Shown: positions 8,552-18,505, counted from the first letter of the stretch. The stretch: 64,000 nt of DNA from Streptomyces capillispiralis (GCF_007829875.1 NZ_VIWV01000001.1:5488501-5552500), one strand, 5' to 3'. Translations and numbers: made by a program. The notes: a model not told the origin generated them from the sequence alone.

Positions 8552-8692
8552 GTTTTGGCCACGGATTTACGTCGTCCGTGCCGTTCCGAGGCCCGCTGCC
8601 GCATGTCATACGGCGCCCCACCCACCTCGATGCTCCCTCAGGTGACCGGATCCGCCCCTTCTTTGATAAGCAACCGACAGGTTCCTGCAGCC

Positions 8693-8732
8693 TCACGGGC
8701 TCACCGCCTCACCGCCTCACGGCCTCACGGCC

Positions 8733-8740
<8 letters not shown>
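8693..8740. repeat. Six 8-bp tandem repeats at a gene end
   Basis: Six consecutive octamers of the form TCACSGSC (TCACGGGC, TCACCGCC twice, TCACGGCC twice, TCACGGGC). The last copy contains the stop codon of the PhoD-like gene (TGA on the minus strand at 8733-8735). Probably replication slippage; on the minus strand the unit reads GGCCGTGA. Confidence 0.7.
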
Positions 8741-10379
<1,639 letters not shown>

Positions 10380-10467
10380 GGTGACCCCTTCCTCCGTCGC
10401 CCCGTACGGTACGGAACGACGGAGGCCGGCGGGGAGATCCCGGGGCTCAGCGGTTCGCGGGAACGGC

Positions 10468-11112
10468 TCAGCAGCTCGCGAGGCGGTTCTGCAGGGCGGA
10501 CTTCTCCGCCGAGTCGACGGAGAGGCCGTAGTAGTACTTCACCTGGACCCAGGCGCGGACGTAGGTGCAGTGGTAGGCGGTGCGCGAGGGCATCCAGGTG
10601 GCCGGGTCCTGGTCGCCCTTGGCCTGGTTGACGTTGTCCGTGACGGCGAGGAGCTGCGGGCGGGTCAGGTCGTTGGCGAAGGACTGGCGGCGCGAGGTGG
10701 TCCAGGCGTCGGCGCCGGAGTCCCAGGCCTCGGCGAGCGGGACGAGGTGGTCGATGTCCACGTCCGAGGCGGCGGTCCAGGTCGCGCCGTCGTACGGGGA
10801 GTACCAGCTGCCGCTGGTGGAGGCGCAGGAGGAGTCGGTCTGCACGTTGGAGCCGTCGCGCTTGAGGACGGTCTCGCGGGTGTTGCAGGTGCCGCTGATG
10901 GTGATCCAGTGCGGGAACAGGTCGCGGTTGTAGCCGGTGCGGTCCTCGGTGCGCACGGGCAGGGTGGCGAGGTAGCCGCGGGCGGTGTCGGCGCTGACCG
11001 GGGTGGGGAGGGCGGCGGAGGCGGCCGGGCCGTTGAACAGGCCGATGGAGGCTATGAGTCCGGTGAGTGCCGCGACGATGCCGAGCTGTCGACGCGCGTA
11101 GAACTTGGCCAT
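10468..11112 (-). CDS. Secreted HNH nuclease (DUF1524/GmrSD C-terminal-like)
   Basis: A 214-residue exported protein. The signal peptide (about 1-33) is basic, then hydrophobic, and ends ASAA. The mature domain carries the HNH-like core VDIDHLVPLAEAWDSG (about 118-133) with downstream asparagines in AVTDNVNQAKGDQDPATW and a terminal CxY/HCTYVRAW segment; cysteines suggest disulfides. The family is related to the C-terminal nuclease domain of GmrSD, but free secreted copies are common in Streptomyces and probably degrade environmental nucleic acid. ATG follows AGGAG by 6 bp. No modification or immunity gene is adjacent. Confidence 0.88.
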   Translation of the reverse strand: MAKFYARRQLGIVAALTGLIASIGLFNGPAASAALPTPVSADTARGYLATLPVRTEDRTGYNRDLFPHWITISGTCNTRETVLKRDGSNVQTDSSCASTSGSWYSPYDGATWTAASDVDIDHLVPLAEAWDSGADAWTTSRRQSFANDLTRPQLLAVTDNVNQAKGDQDPATWMPSRTAYHCTYVRAWVQVKYYYGLSVDSAEKSALQNRLASC

Positions 11113-11290
11113 GCGAACTCCTGTGTGGGGTGGGCGTGTTGGAGCGTGGGCAGGGGAATGCTCACGGCTCCGGGTTGCGGGGAGGGGTGCGTCCGGTAAG
11201 AAGTTAGTGACGCGGCCATGTCACGTCTACGGTCCGGTGGTGAAAGTTCCGCGTGCGGGGACCGCCGCGGGCCTCGCGTACCATGGACGG

Positions 11291-11402
11291 CGCAGAAGGG
11301 GAGTAGCTCTTCGCCGGACCGTCGACATACTGCTCAGCCCGCCTGAGCCGGCGCCCGGAGGCGGACCTCGCGCGAGCGGGGCCGGCCAGCGAGACCTTCG
11401 GC
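11291..11402 (+). promoter_or_regulatory. yybP-ykoY (manganese) riboswitch
   Basis: The RNA contains both conserved blocks of the class: AAGGGGAGTAGC at 11297-11308 and CCAGCGAGACCTT at 11386-11398. AAGG and CCTT close the P1 stem, and hairpin arms lie between (GCCTGAGCCGGCGC / GGAGGC). In other bacteria this riboswitch binds Mn2+ and turns on Mn export or UPF0016/TMEM165 genes, exactly the gene that follows. TACCAT at 11279-11284 is a plausible -10, putting the RNA start near 11291. The 11113-11290 stretch further upstream otherwise holds only a weak GTGAC/GTCAC dyad near 11211-11225. Confidence 0.82.
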
Positions 11403-11409
11403 AAGCAGT

Positions 11410-11443
11410 GCACACCCGTGCCCCCGGCGCGGGTGCCGTGTGC
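11410..11443 (+). other. Hairpin that may be the riboswitch expression platform
   Basis: GCACAC (11410-11415) pairs with GTGTGC (11438-11443), with inner CCCG/CGGG pairing. It lies directly after the riboswitch aptamer and about 75 nt before the TTG start. There is no T-tract, so it could act as a Rho-dependent or translational switch element rather than a classical terminator. Confidence 0.5.
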
Positions 11444-11515
11444 TGCCGTGCCGAGGTGTCCCGCGCAAGCGCACAGCACTCTCGGTGGGGCGGCCCCGAC
11501 CGATTGAGGAATCCG

Positions 11516-12097
11516 TTGATCAGCCTGACCGTGACGGCCGTCGTCTTCGGCGTCGTCTTCCTCGCCGAACTGCCCGACAAGACCGCCCTCGCCGGTCTCG
11601 TCCTCGGCACCCGCTACCGCGCCTCGTACGTCTTCGCCGGTGTCGCCGCCGCCTTCGCGCTGCACGTCGCGCTCGCCGTGGCGGCCGGCAGCGTGCTCAC
11701 GCTGCTGCCGCAGCAGATCGTGCACGCGCTCACGGGCGTGCTCTTCCTGGGCGGCGCGGCGATGCTGCTCTTCAAGAAGGACGAGGACGAGGAGGAGGTC
11801 CGCAAGCCGGAGAACCAGTCCTTCTGGAAGGTCTCCGGGGCGGGCTTCATGCTCATCCTCGTCGCCGAGTTCGGCGATCTGACGCAGATCATGACGGCCA
11901 ACCTCGCCGCCCGCTACGACGACCCGCTCTCCGTCGGCCTGGGCGCGGTGCTCGCGCTGTGGTCGGTGGCCGCGCTCGGCATCGTCGGCGGAAAGGCGCT
12001 GATGAAGCGGGTGCCGCTGCGGCTGATCACGCAGATCGCGGCGCTGCTGATGCTGGGGCTCGGGGTGTGGAGCCTGTGGGAGGCGGTCACCGGGTGA
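11516..12097 (+). CDS. TMEM165/GDT1 (UPF0016) family cation transporter
   Basis: A 193-residue membrane protein with about six hydrophobic segments and the two family signatures: FLAELPDKTALA near residue 16 and VAEFGDLTQIMT near residue 118, each supplying acidic residues for cation (Mn2+/Ca2+) exchange against H+. Probable job: manganese export, supported by the Mn riboswitch in its leader. A short acidic/basic loop (KKDEDEEEVRK) separates the halves. TTG 11516 is the start because GAGGA lies 6 bp upstream and no ATG/GTG fits. An inverted repeat near 12207 may end the transcript. Confidence 0.92.
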   Translation: MISLTVTAVVFGVVFLAELPDKTALAGLVLGTRYRASYVFAGVAAAFALHVALAVAAGSVLTLLPQQIVHALTGVLFLGGAAMLLFKKDEDEEEVRKPENQSFWKVSGAGFMLILVAEFGDLTQIMTANLAARYDDPLSVGLGAVLALWSVAALGIVGGKALMKRVPLRLITQIAALLMLGLGVWSLWEAVTG

Positions 12098-12206
12098 CCC
12101 TCTCCGGGCGGTTCCTGCCGGACGGCGGCGGACCGAAGCGTCGGTGAACGGTGGGCGAAGGCGCTGGCGGGATGCCGGATCGTTTTGTACCGTGGATGAA
12201 CAAAGT

Positions 12207-12243
12207 GGCTCCCGCCCGTTTTCCCTGACCGGCGGGCGGGGCC
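12207..12243 (+). terminator. Probable terminator after the GDT1 gene
   Basis: CCCGCCCG (12211-12218) pairs with CGGGCGGG (12233-12240) around a T/C-containing loop, extended by GGC/GCC. It lies 110 bp past the stop and 59 bp before the HAD gene, followed by a TTGTTT run, so it could alternatively be a leader structure of the HAD gene. Confidence 0.5.
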
Positions 12244-12301
12244 GCCTTGTTTCCCCGGGGCCGCCACCGCGGGCCCCCACCTCCGCGCCCTGGAGCTGCC
12301 G

Positions 12302-12964
12302 ATGACGGCCACCGCCGTACTCACCGCCCGCGCCCTCCTGCTCGACATGGACGGCACCCTCGTCAACTCCGACGCCTCCGTCGAACGCGTCTGGCGGCGC
12401 TGGGCCGAGCGGAACGGGCTCGACGGAAACGAGGTCATGAAGGTCGTGCACGGCCGCCAGGGCTACGCGTCGATGGCGCTGCTGCTGCCCGGCCGCCCGA
12501 TGGAGCAGAACCACGCGGACAACGCCCGCATGCTCGCCGAGGAGACCGCCGACACCGACGGCGTCGTCGAGATCCCCGGCGCCCGCGCCTTCCTCGCCTC
12601 CCTCGCGGGGCTGCCGCACGCGCTGGTGACCTCCGCCGACGTCGCCCTGTCGACGGCGCGGATGGCCGCCGCCGGACTGGAGCAGCCCGATGTGCGCATC
12701 ACCGCGGAGTCCGTCGGCGCGAGCAAGCCGGACCCCGAGGGCTTCCTGAAGGGCGCGGCGGAACTGGGCGTGGACCCGGCCGACTGCGTGGTCTTCGAGG
12801 ACTCCGGCGCGGGCATCGCGGCGGGCCGCGCCGCCGGGATGCGGGTCGTCGGGGTCGGCCCCCGGGCCGGTTTCCACCGGCCGGACGTGGTCGTACGGGA
12901 CCTGACCCAGGTACGCGTGGAGGCCGGGGCGGACGGCGTCGTCCGGCTGCACATCACGCCGTAG
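12302..12964 (+). CDS. HAD-superfamily phosphatase (sugar-phosphatase-like)
   Basis: A 220-residue HAD subfamily IA hydrolase. Motif I is LLLDMDGTLVNSD (nucleophile Asp near residue 15), motif II is VTSAD, motif III Lys is in GASKPDPEGF, and motif IV is VFEDSGAGIAAG. A helical cap sits between motifs I and II. The arrangement resembles sugar phosphatases of the YfbT/YniC group, which dephosphorylate hexose or polyol phosphates; substrate cannot be fixed from sequence. ATG 12302 is used; the gene stands alone and is convergent with the peptidoglycan-binding gene. Confidence 0.9.
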   Translation: MTATAVLTARALLLDMDGTLVNSDASVERVWRRWAERNGLDGNEVMKVVHGRQGYASMALLLPGRPMEQNHADNARMLAEETADTDGVVEIPGARAFLASLAGLPHALVTSADVALSTARMAAAGLEQPDVRITAESVGASKPDPEGFLKGAAELGVDPADCVVFEDSGAGIAAGRAAGMRVVGVGPRAGFHRPDVVVRDLTQVRVEAGADGVVRLHITP

Positions 12965-12985
12965 CGCCGGACCGCCGCGGGCCGC

Positions 12986-14128
12986 CTACGGCTCCCGGGT
13001 CTCCGACTCCAGCCGCTCCCGGGTCCGGGGGCCGTACACGCCCAGCTCGTCGCTGAGGCCCCGCGACCACTGGTAGTTGCGCAGGGACTCCTCCATGCGG
13101 TGGGTGAACTGGCCGTCGATGTCGTCGTTGTAGAGGTACAGCTGGCGCAGCCGCAGCTGGAGTTCCGTGACCTCCGGGCCCCGGTCGCCGCGCCGCAGCA
13201 CGGGAGCGGTGGCCTCGTCGTCCTCGTCCGTCTCCTCGGCGGGTGCGGAGGCCGCGGTGGTCGTCGGGGCCGAGGACGGCTCGGCCGGCCGCGAAGGGCC
13301 CGGCGAGGTCTCGGCCGCCGACGGCGACGCGGAGGCCGACGGGCTCGCGCTCGCGGACGGCGAGGCCGACGGGGAGACGGAGAACGCCGGCGCGGTGGCC
13401 GACGCGCTCGCCGTGGGCGTCGCGGAGGGGGAGCCGGGCGACGGGTCCGGAACGCCCTCGCGGATGTCCTGCGGCGCCGCGCTGTTCCGGGACGGCGTCT
13501 CGTAGGAGAACAGCCCGCTCGCCCATCCCGCCGCCCCGGCCACGGCGACGACGGTCCCGGCGACGGCGAACAGCATCCCGGCGCGGCGGCGGCGCGGCGC
13601 CGGCTCGCCGCCGGTGTCCGGCTCCGGTGTGCCGGGGCCGGTTCCGGTCGGCCGCGCGGTGTCGAACAGATGCAGGTCGGTGGCGCTCGGCGGGGTCGTC
13701 GCGGGCGCCAGCGGCGTGGGCAGCACGGACGTCGCGTCCACGGCGCCGGACCCTCCCGGGGCGTCCGGCGGCCCCGGCGGGACGGCGCGCAGGCTCATGG
13801 TCGCGTCGCTCGCCCCGGCGCCGGGCCGCTCCGGCACGGAGGCGCCCTCCACGGCTCCGGGCGCGGACGCGGAGGGCGGCAGTGGCGGTGACGCCGACGC
13901 ACCGGCCTCCCCGGCCGGCCCTTCCGGCGTACTCCCCCCGGCTTGGCCGTCCAGCTCGACGTACGGCCGTATGCGCAGTGGGTCGAAGTCCTCGGCCGCC
14001 GCCGCCTCAGCGGTGCGGGCGTCGCGGAGGGCGTCGGACGCGCGCAGGGTGCAGCCGCAGGAGGGCGTGCTGTCCCCGTTCCTGGGCGCACCGCACTCCG
14101 GGCACGGATGGTCGCTCGGCTGTTCCAC
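12986..14128 (-). CDS. Membrane protein with zinc ribbon and peptidoglycan-binding domain
   Basis: A 380-residue single-pass protein. The N-terminus has a zinc-ribbon-like CPECG...CGC motif (9-26), then an Ala/Pro/Gly-rich cytoplasmic linker, an Arg cluster and a hydrophobic segment at about 185-205. Outside is a Ser/Ala/Pro low-complexity stalk, ending in a PG_binding_1-like domain (about 318-380: LRRGDRGPEVTELQLRLRQL...). It should anchor in the membrane and touch peptidoglycan. GTG 14128 start. The cytosolic ribbon plus outer wall-binding domain suggests wall sensing, an inference only. Confidence 0.85.
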   Translation of the reverse strand: MEQPSDHPCPECGAPRNGDSTPSCGCTLRASDALRDARTAEAAAAEDFDPLRIRPYVELDGQAGGSTPEGPAGEAGASASPPLPPSASAPGAVEGASVPERPGAGASDATMSLRAVPPGPPDAPGGSGAVDATSVLPTPLAPATTPPSATDLHLFDTARPTGTGPGTPEPDTGGEPAPRRRRAGMLFAVAGTVVAVAGAAGWASGLFSYETPSRNSAAPQDIREGVPDPSPGSPSATPTASASATAPAFSVSPSASPSASASPSASASPSAAETSPGPSRPAEPSSAPTTTAASAPAEETDEDDEATAPVLRRGDRGPEVTELQLRLRQLYLYNDDIDGQFTHRMEESLRNYQWSRGLSDELGVYGPRTRERLESETREP

Positions 14129-14288
14129 GTGTCGTCCCTCCCCTCGCGAACTCCAGAGATTATGCAGATCTTCTTCACACCTCCGCGCGCACGCCCCCGG
14201 AATGTGGACTTCCGATCGGACTCAACAGGCCATAACAGGTCACACCGATCACGATGGAGGGTGGAACGAGAACCTTGTGGAGGTCTGC

Positions 14289-16385
14289 ATGGCCGGGGAC
14301 GCACACGGCACGGCGCCGGAGGCGAGCGACGCGCGGTCCGGACCCGGCGCCGGACCGCGGGCGTGGGACGCCGGCGCCGACGGCCGGGAACAGGTACCCG
14401 GCAACGTCCTCGTCTCGATCGGCGCCCTGTTGCTCGGGCTGCTGCTCGCCGCCCTCGACCAGACCATCGTGGCGACCGCGCTGCCCACCATCGTCAGCGA
14501 GCTGGGCGGCCTGGCGCACCTGTCCTGGGTGGTCACGGCGTATCTGCTGGCCTCGACCGCCGCGACCCCGCTGTGGGGCAAGCTCGGCGACCAGTACGGG
14601 CGGAAGAAGCTGTTCCAGACCGCCATCGTGATCTTCCTGGTGGGGTCGGCGCTGTGCGGCGCGGCGCAGGACATGCCGCAGCTGATCGCGTTCCGCGCGC
14701 TCCAGGGACTGGGCGGCGGCGGGTTGATCGTGCTGTCGATGGCGATCGTCGGCGACCTCGTCCCGCCCCGTGAACGCGGCCGCTACCAGGGCCTGTTCGG
14801 GGCGGTGTTCGGCGCGACGAGCGTGCTCGGGCCGCTGCTGGGCGGACTGTTCACCGAGCACCTGAGCTGGCGCTGGGTGTTCTACGTCAACCTGCCCGTC
14901 GGGGTTGTCGCGCTCGCCGTGATCGCGGCGGTGCTGCACATCCCGCGCCGTCCGCGCAAGCACGTCATCGACTACCTCGGCACCTTCCTGATCGCCTCCG
15001 TCGCCACCTGTCTGGTGCTGGTCGCCTCCCTCGGCGGCACCACCTGGAGCTGGGGTTCGCCGCAGATCGCCGGGCTCGCGCTGCTCGGCGCCGCGCTGAT
15101 CGTCGCCTTCGTGGCGGTGGAGCGCCGGGCCGCCGAGCCGGTGCTGCCGCTGAAGCTGTTCCGGACGCGCACCTTCACGCTCTCCGCCGTGATCAGCTTC
15201 ATCATCGGGTTCGCCATGTTCGGCGCGATGACCTATCTGCCGACCTTCCTCCAGGTGGTGCAGGGCGTCACCCCGACCATGTCCGGCGTGCACATGCTGC
15301 CGATGGTGGCGGGCATGCTGCTGTCCTCCACCGGCTCCGGGCAGATCGTCAGCCGCACCGGCCGCTGGAAGGTGTTCCCGATCGCGGGCACCGCCGTCAC
15401 CACCCTCGGACTGCTGCTGCTCCACCAGCTCGACGCGGACAGCTCCACCGCCGAGATGAGCGCGTACTTCTTCGTCTTCGGTCTGGGACTCGGCCTGGTG
15501 ATGCAGGTCCTGGTGCTGATCGTGCAGAACGCCGTCTCCTACGAGGACCTCGGCGTCGCCACCTCCGGCGCGACCTTCTTCCGCTCCATCGGCGCCTCGT
15601 TCGGCGTCGCCATCTTCGGCACGATCTTCGCCGGCCGCCTGGGCGACAAGCTCACCGACGCCCTCGGCGGGGCCCGGCTCCCGCCCGGCGTCTCCGCCGA
15701 CTCGCTGGAGGCCGACCCGCGCGGCATCGCCGCCCTGCCGTCCGCCCTGCGTCCCCGCGCGATCGACGCGTACGCCGCCGCCATCACCGACGTCTTCCTG
15801 TACGCCGTACCCGTCGCCCTGCTCGGTTTCGTCCTGGCCTGGTTCCTCAGGGAGGACCGGCTGCGCGCGTCGGTCACCGCGCCCGACGTGACGGAGACGC
15901 TGGCCAGCAATCCGGTGGAGCGGTCCTCGTACGACGAGGTGTGCCGGGCGCTGTCGGTGCTCGGCACCCGCGAGGGGCGGCGCGAGATCTACCGCAGGAT
16001 CACCGAACGCGCGGGCTACGACCTGCTGCCCGCGGCGAGCTGGCTGCTGCTGCGGATCAGGAAGTACGGCTCGGTGGAACCGGCCCGGCTCGCCGAGCAC
16101 AGCCCCATCCCGCTGGGCGTCGTCCTCGAGGCCGCCCGCCAGGTCGAGGTGCGCCACCTCGCCGTGCGCCAGGGACTGGACATGGTGCTGACCGCCGAGG
16201 GGCGCGAGGTGACGGAGCGGCTGGCGCGGGCCCGCGAGGAGTCGCTGGCCGAACTGCTCGGCGACTGGTGGGGGCCGGACCGGCCGACCGACCTGGTGCA
16301 GCTGGTGCACGAGCTGAACGACGAGCTGTGCGGCTCCCGGGGGGAACGCCCCCACAACGGGCACACGGTGACCCGGACGGGCTGA
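14289..16385 (+). CDS. DHA2-type MFS efflux pump with C-terminal winged-helix domain
   Basis: A 698-residue protein. About 14 membrane segments fill residues 38-520, with the DHA2 motif LDQTIVATALPTI, motif A GKLGDQYGRKKL and motif C-like GATSVLGPLLGG. DHA2 pumps export drugs using the proton gradient. The remaining ~170 residues are soluble and look like a MarR/PadR-type winged helix (IRKYGSVEPARLAEH, a recognition helix near GVVLEAARQVEVRHL, and an ending VLTAEGREVTERL wing). GTG GAGG at 5 bp precedes ATG 14289. Divergent promoter region 14129-14288 is shared with the preceding gene. Confidence 0.92.
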   Translation: MAGDAHGTAPEASDARSGPGAGPRAWDAGADGREQVPGNVLVSIGALLLGLLLAALDQTIVATALPTIVSELGGLAHLSWVVTAYLLASTAATPLWGKLGDQYGRKKLFQTAIVIFLVGSALCGAAQDMPQLIAFRALQGLGGGGLIVLSMAIVGDLVPPRERGRYQGLFGAVFGATSVLGPLLGGLFTEHLSWRWVFYVNLPVGVVALAVIAAVLHIPRRPRKHVIDYLGTFLIASVATCLVLVASLGGTTWSWGSPQIAGLALLGAALIVAFVAVERRAAEPVLPLKLFRTRTFTLSAVISFIIGFAMFGAMTYLPTFLQVVQGVTPTMSGVHMLPMVAGMLLSSTGSGQIVSRTGRWKVFPIAGTAVTTLGLLLLHQLDADSSTAEMSAYFFVFGLGLGLVMQVLVLIVQNAVSYEDLGVATSGATFFRSIGASFGVAIFGTIFAGRLGDKLTDALGGARLPPGVSADSLEADPRGIAALPSALRPRAIDAYAAAITDVFLYAVPVALLGFVLAWFLREDRLRASVTAPDVTETLASNPVERSSYDEVCRALSVLGTREGRREIYRRITERAGYDLLPAASWLLLRIRKYGSVEPARLAEHSPIPLGVVLEAARQVEVRHLAVRQGLDMVLTAEGREVTERLARAREESLAELLGDWWGPDRPTDLVQLVHELNDELCGSRGERPHNGHTVTRTG

Positions 16386-16390
16386 CGCCC

Positions 16391-16882
16391 TCAGCCGAGC
16401 TCCTTGGCGAACCAGTGCTCGGCGTACGGTTCGGCGTTGTGCGGCTCGGTCTCCGTGTAGCCGAGCCGGGCGTACAGGGTCCGGGCCTCGACGAGGTCAC
16501 CGCGGGTGTCCAGGACCATCCGCCGGGCGCCCGAGGCCCGCGCCGCGTCCTCGGCGGCCCGCACCAGCAGCGCCGCGCCACCCCTGCCCCGCATCCTCTC
16601 GTACAGGAAGACCCGGGTCAGCTCGGCGGTCGCGCCGTCCAGCAGCCGGATGCCGGCGGTGCCGGCCGGCTCACCCGCGTACCGCGCGACCAGCAGCCGT
16701 CCCCGCGGGGGCGCGAGGTCGGCCCCCGTCCCGGCGGCGATCTCGCGCTCCAGCTCCCCGGGGTCGGTCCGGCGCCCCTCGTGCAGCAGGTACCAGCGGT
16801 CGCTGACCTCCGTGTAGTACGCCCGCCAGAGCGCGGCGGCGACGGGGGAGTCGTACGGTTCCGGGGTGACGGTCCAGGTCAT
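16391..16882 (-). CDS. GNAT-family N-acetyltransferase
   Basis: A 163-residue GCN5-related acetyltransferase that would transfer acetyl from acetyl-CoA to an amine. Acetyl-CoA-binding motif A is visible as TRVFLYERMRGRGGAALLVRAAE (R-x-x-G-x-G/A, about 90-112), followed by the beta5 strand MVLDTRGDL and a C-terminal ARLGYTE segment. Substrate unknown. ATG 16882 lacks a ribosome site, but GACAAT about 7 bp upstream suggests a leaderless message. The stop is 6 bp from the convergent MFS gene stop. Confidence 0.9.
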   Translation of the reverse strand: MTWTVTPEPYDSPVAAALWRAYYTEVSDRWYLLHEGRRTDPGELEREIAAGTGADLAPPRGRLLVARYAGEPAGTAGIRLLDGATAELTRVFLYERMRGRGGAALLVRAAEDAARASGARRMVLDTRGDLVEARTLYARLGYTETEPHNAEPYAEHWFAKELG

Positions 16883-17070
16883 GCCCGCATTGTCGGCGGT
16901 CCCTCGGGTGCGCGCGCAACCGAATTGAGGGGGCGTCCGGTCCACCCGGCACCCGTGTGCCGCGCGGGTGCGCCGTTCCCGGCCCCGTTTGTGGGCGGTC
17001 CTTCGGGCAACCCGGTAGCCGAACCGGCTCGCGAGGAGTGCCGGTTGGGCCGAGAACCCGGAAGGCATCC

Positions 17071-17739
17071 ATGTCCACTGGCCTGATCATTGCGTTGATC
17101 GTGATTGTTGCGCTTGTCGTCGTCGTCGCGGCCGTCGTGACCCTGCGCGCCCGCGGCCCACGGCACGGCGCGGGCCTGAAGCGCCGCTTCGGGCCCGAGT
17201 ACGACCGTGCCGTCGCCCGGCACGACGGGGACACCAAGGCCGCGGAGCGGGAGCTCGCCGAGCGCGTGCAGCGCCACGGCGCCCTGCGGGAACGGCCGTT
17301 GGAGCCCGTCGAGCGGGAGCGGTACGAGGTGCGCTGGACGGCCGCGCAGGAGCGGTTCGTCGACGCGCCGCGGGAAGCGGTCGTCGAGGCGGACCGGCTG
17401 CTCGCCGAACTCGCCGCCGCCCGGGGCTTCCCCGGCGACGGCCACTACGAGGACCAGGTCGCCGCGCTGTCCGTGCACCACGCCCACCACGTCGAGGGCT
17501 ACCGGCGCGTGCACCGGGTGGCGCAGGCGCACGCGGGCGGCGCATACGACGGCGCGGGCACCGAGGACCTGCGCGAGGCCATGGTCGAGGCCCGCGCCCT
17601 GTTCGACGACCTGCTCCAGCCGTCGGGCCACGACGGCGGACGCCACCGCGCCCACGCGGACGGCGACCGCACCGCCCCGGCGCGCCGCGGCCACCACACC
17701 CCGTCCCTGTTCCACCGGCGCCAGACGAAGGAGGGCTGA
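17071..17739 (+). CDS. Membrane-anchored protein of unknown function (paralogue of next gene)
   Basis: A 222-residue protein with an N-terminal hydrophobic anchor (MSTGLIIALIVIVALV, about 4-24), a basic stretch, and a helical domain with FVDAPREAVVEADRLLAEL at about 90-108. A matching segment (FVDAPRDAVQEADQVLEQL) occurs in the next gene, so the two are related. The C-terminus is His/Arg-rich (RRGHHTPSLFHRR). ATG 17071 follows GGAAGG. No catalytic motif. The 188-bp upstream gap contains a 10-bp stem with one mismatch (CCGAACCGGC/GCCGGTTGGG) close to the ribosome site. Cotranscribed with 17744-18505, 4 bp apart. Confidence 0.8.
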   Translation: MSTGLIIALIVIVALVVVVAAVVTLRARGPRHGAGLKRRFGPEYDRAVARHDGDTKAAERELAERVQRHGALRERPLEPVERERYEVRWTAAQERFVDAPREAVVEADRLLAELAAARGFPGDGHYEDQVAALSVHHAHHVEGYRRVHRVAQAHAGGAYDGAGTEDLREAMVEARALFDDLLQPSGHDGGRHRAHADGDRTAPARRGHHTPSLFHRRQTKEG

Positions 17740-17743
17740 CGCG

Positions 17744-18505
17744 ATGTCCGACACCACCCGGCGCCCCGGTGACGTACCGCTCCCCGACAGCGCCCGCACC
17801 ACCCCCGCCACCGATCCCCACGCCACCGACCCCTACGCCACCGAGCCCCATGGCACGGACCGCCCCGGCACGGACCGGCTGGGCACCGCGCCCCACGACA
17901 CCGGCCACCACGGCACCGAGCCCCATGGCACGGACCGCCCCGGCACGGACCGGCTGGGCACCGCGCCCCACGACACCGGCCACCACGGCACCGAGCCCCA
18001 TGGCACGGACCGCCCCGGCACGGACCGGCTGGGCACCGCGCCCCACGACACCGGCCACCACGGCGCCGACCCCCACCGCACGGACGCACACGGCACGGAC
18101 CGCCTGGGCAGCGCGCCCCACGACACCGGCGTCCACCGCACCACCCCGCACGACTCCGCCCGCCCCGGACCGGAGCACGCGGGTCCCCACCACGCGGGCG
18201 AGAAGGGCGCGCGGGCCCGTCTCCTCCGGCACGACGACGGCGACAAGCTCGCGGCGCGGCTGCAACACGCCGTGGCCGAGTTCGTCGACGCGCCGCGGGA
18301 TGCCGTCCAGGAGGCCGACCAGGTCCTGGAGCAGCTCACCGCGCTCCTCACGGACGCGGTCACCGAACGGCGCCGCACCCTGCGGGGGTCCTGGCGGACC
18401 GCGGAGACCGACGAGGGCAGGGCCACGACGGCGGCCGACACCGAGCAGCTGCGCCTGGCCCTGCGGGACTACCGCGAGCTGGCCGAACGGCTGCTACGCG
18501 TCTGA
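17744..18505 (+). CDS. Repeat-containing protein with the same C-terminal helical domain
   Basis: A 253-residue protein. Residues about 25-130 are a low-complexity Thr/Asp/His/Gly/Pro array: three perfect and one degenerate copy of a 25-residue unit (contains EPHGTDRPGTDRLG and TAPHDTGHH). Residues about 160-253 form a helical domain shared with the preceding gene (FVDAPRDAVQEADQVLEQL). There is no signal peptide or membrane segment. Histidines in each unit could bind metal, but this is a guess. ATG 17744 is 4 bp after the previous stop; the last 12 bp overlap the convergent DUF1992 gene. Confidence 0.82.
   Translation: MSDTTRRPGDVPLPDSARTTPATDPHATDPYATEPHGTDRPGTDRLGTAPHDTGHHGTEPHGTDRPGTDRLGTAPHDTGHHGTEPHGTDRPGTDRLGTAPHDTGHHGADPHRTDAHGTDRLGSAPHDTGVHRTTPHDSARPGPEHAGPHHAGEKGARARLLRHDDGDKLAARLQHAVAEFVDAPRDAVQEADQVLEQLTALLTDAVTERRRTLRGSWRTAETDEGRATTAADTEQLRLALRDYRELAERLLRV
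17841..18065 (+). repeat. Three perfect 75-bp tandem repeats within a CDS
   Basis: Copies at 17841-17915, 17916-17990 and 17991-18065 are identical apart from the very last base, including third codon positions. A diverged fourth copy follows to about 18140. Identity at silent sites means recent expansion by slippage or unequal crossing over. Confidence 0.95.

Noticed and set aside
10468..11112. HNH protein as part of a restriction or anti-phage system
   Set aside because: It has a signal peptide and no GmrS-like or methylase partner; a secreted nuclease is simpler.
14175..16364. 729-residue open frame on the minus strand opposite the MFS pump
   Set aside because: Pure antisense shadow: high third-position G/C on the plus strand creates it; composition is His/Gln/Arg/Gly-rich without domains.
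16987..17010. SigB-type promoter (GTTT-N14-GGGCAA)
   Set aside because: The -10-like half deviates from GGGTAY at two positions; match too weak to claim.
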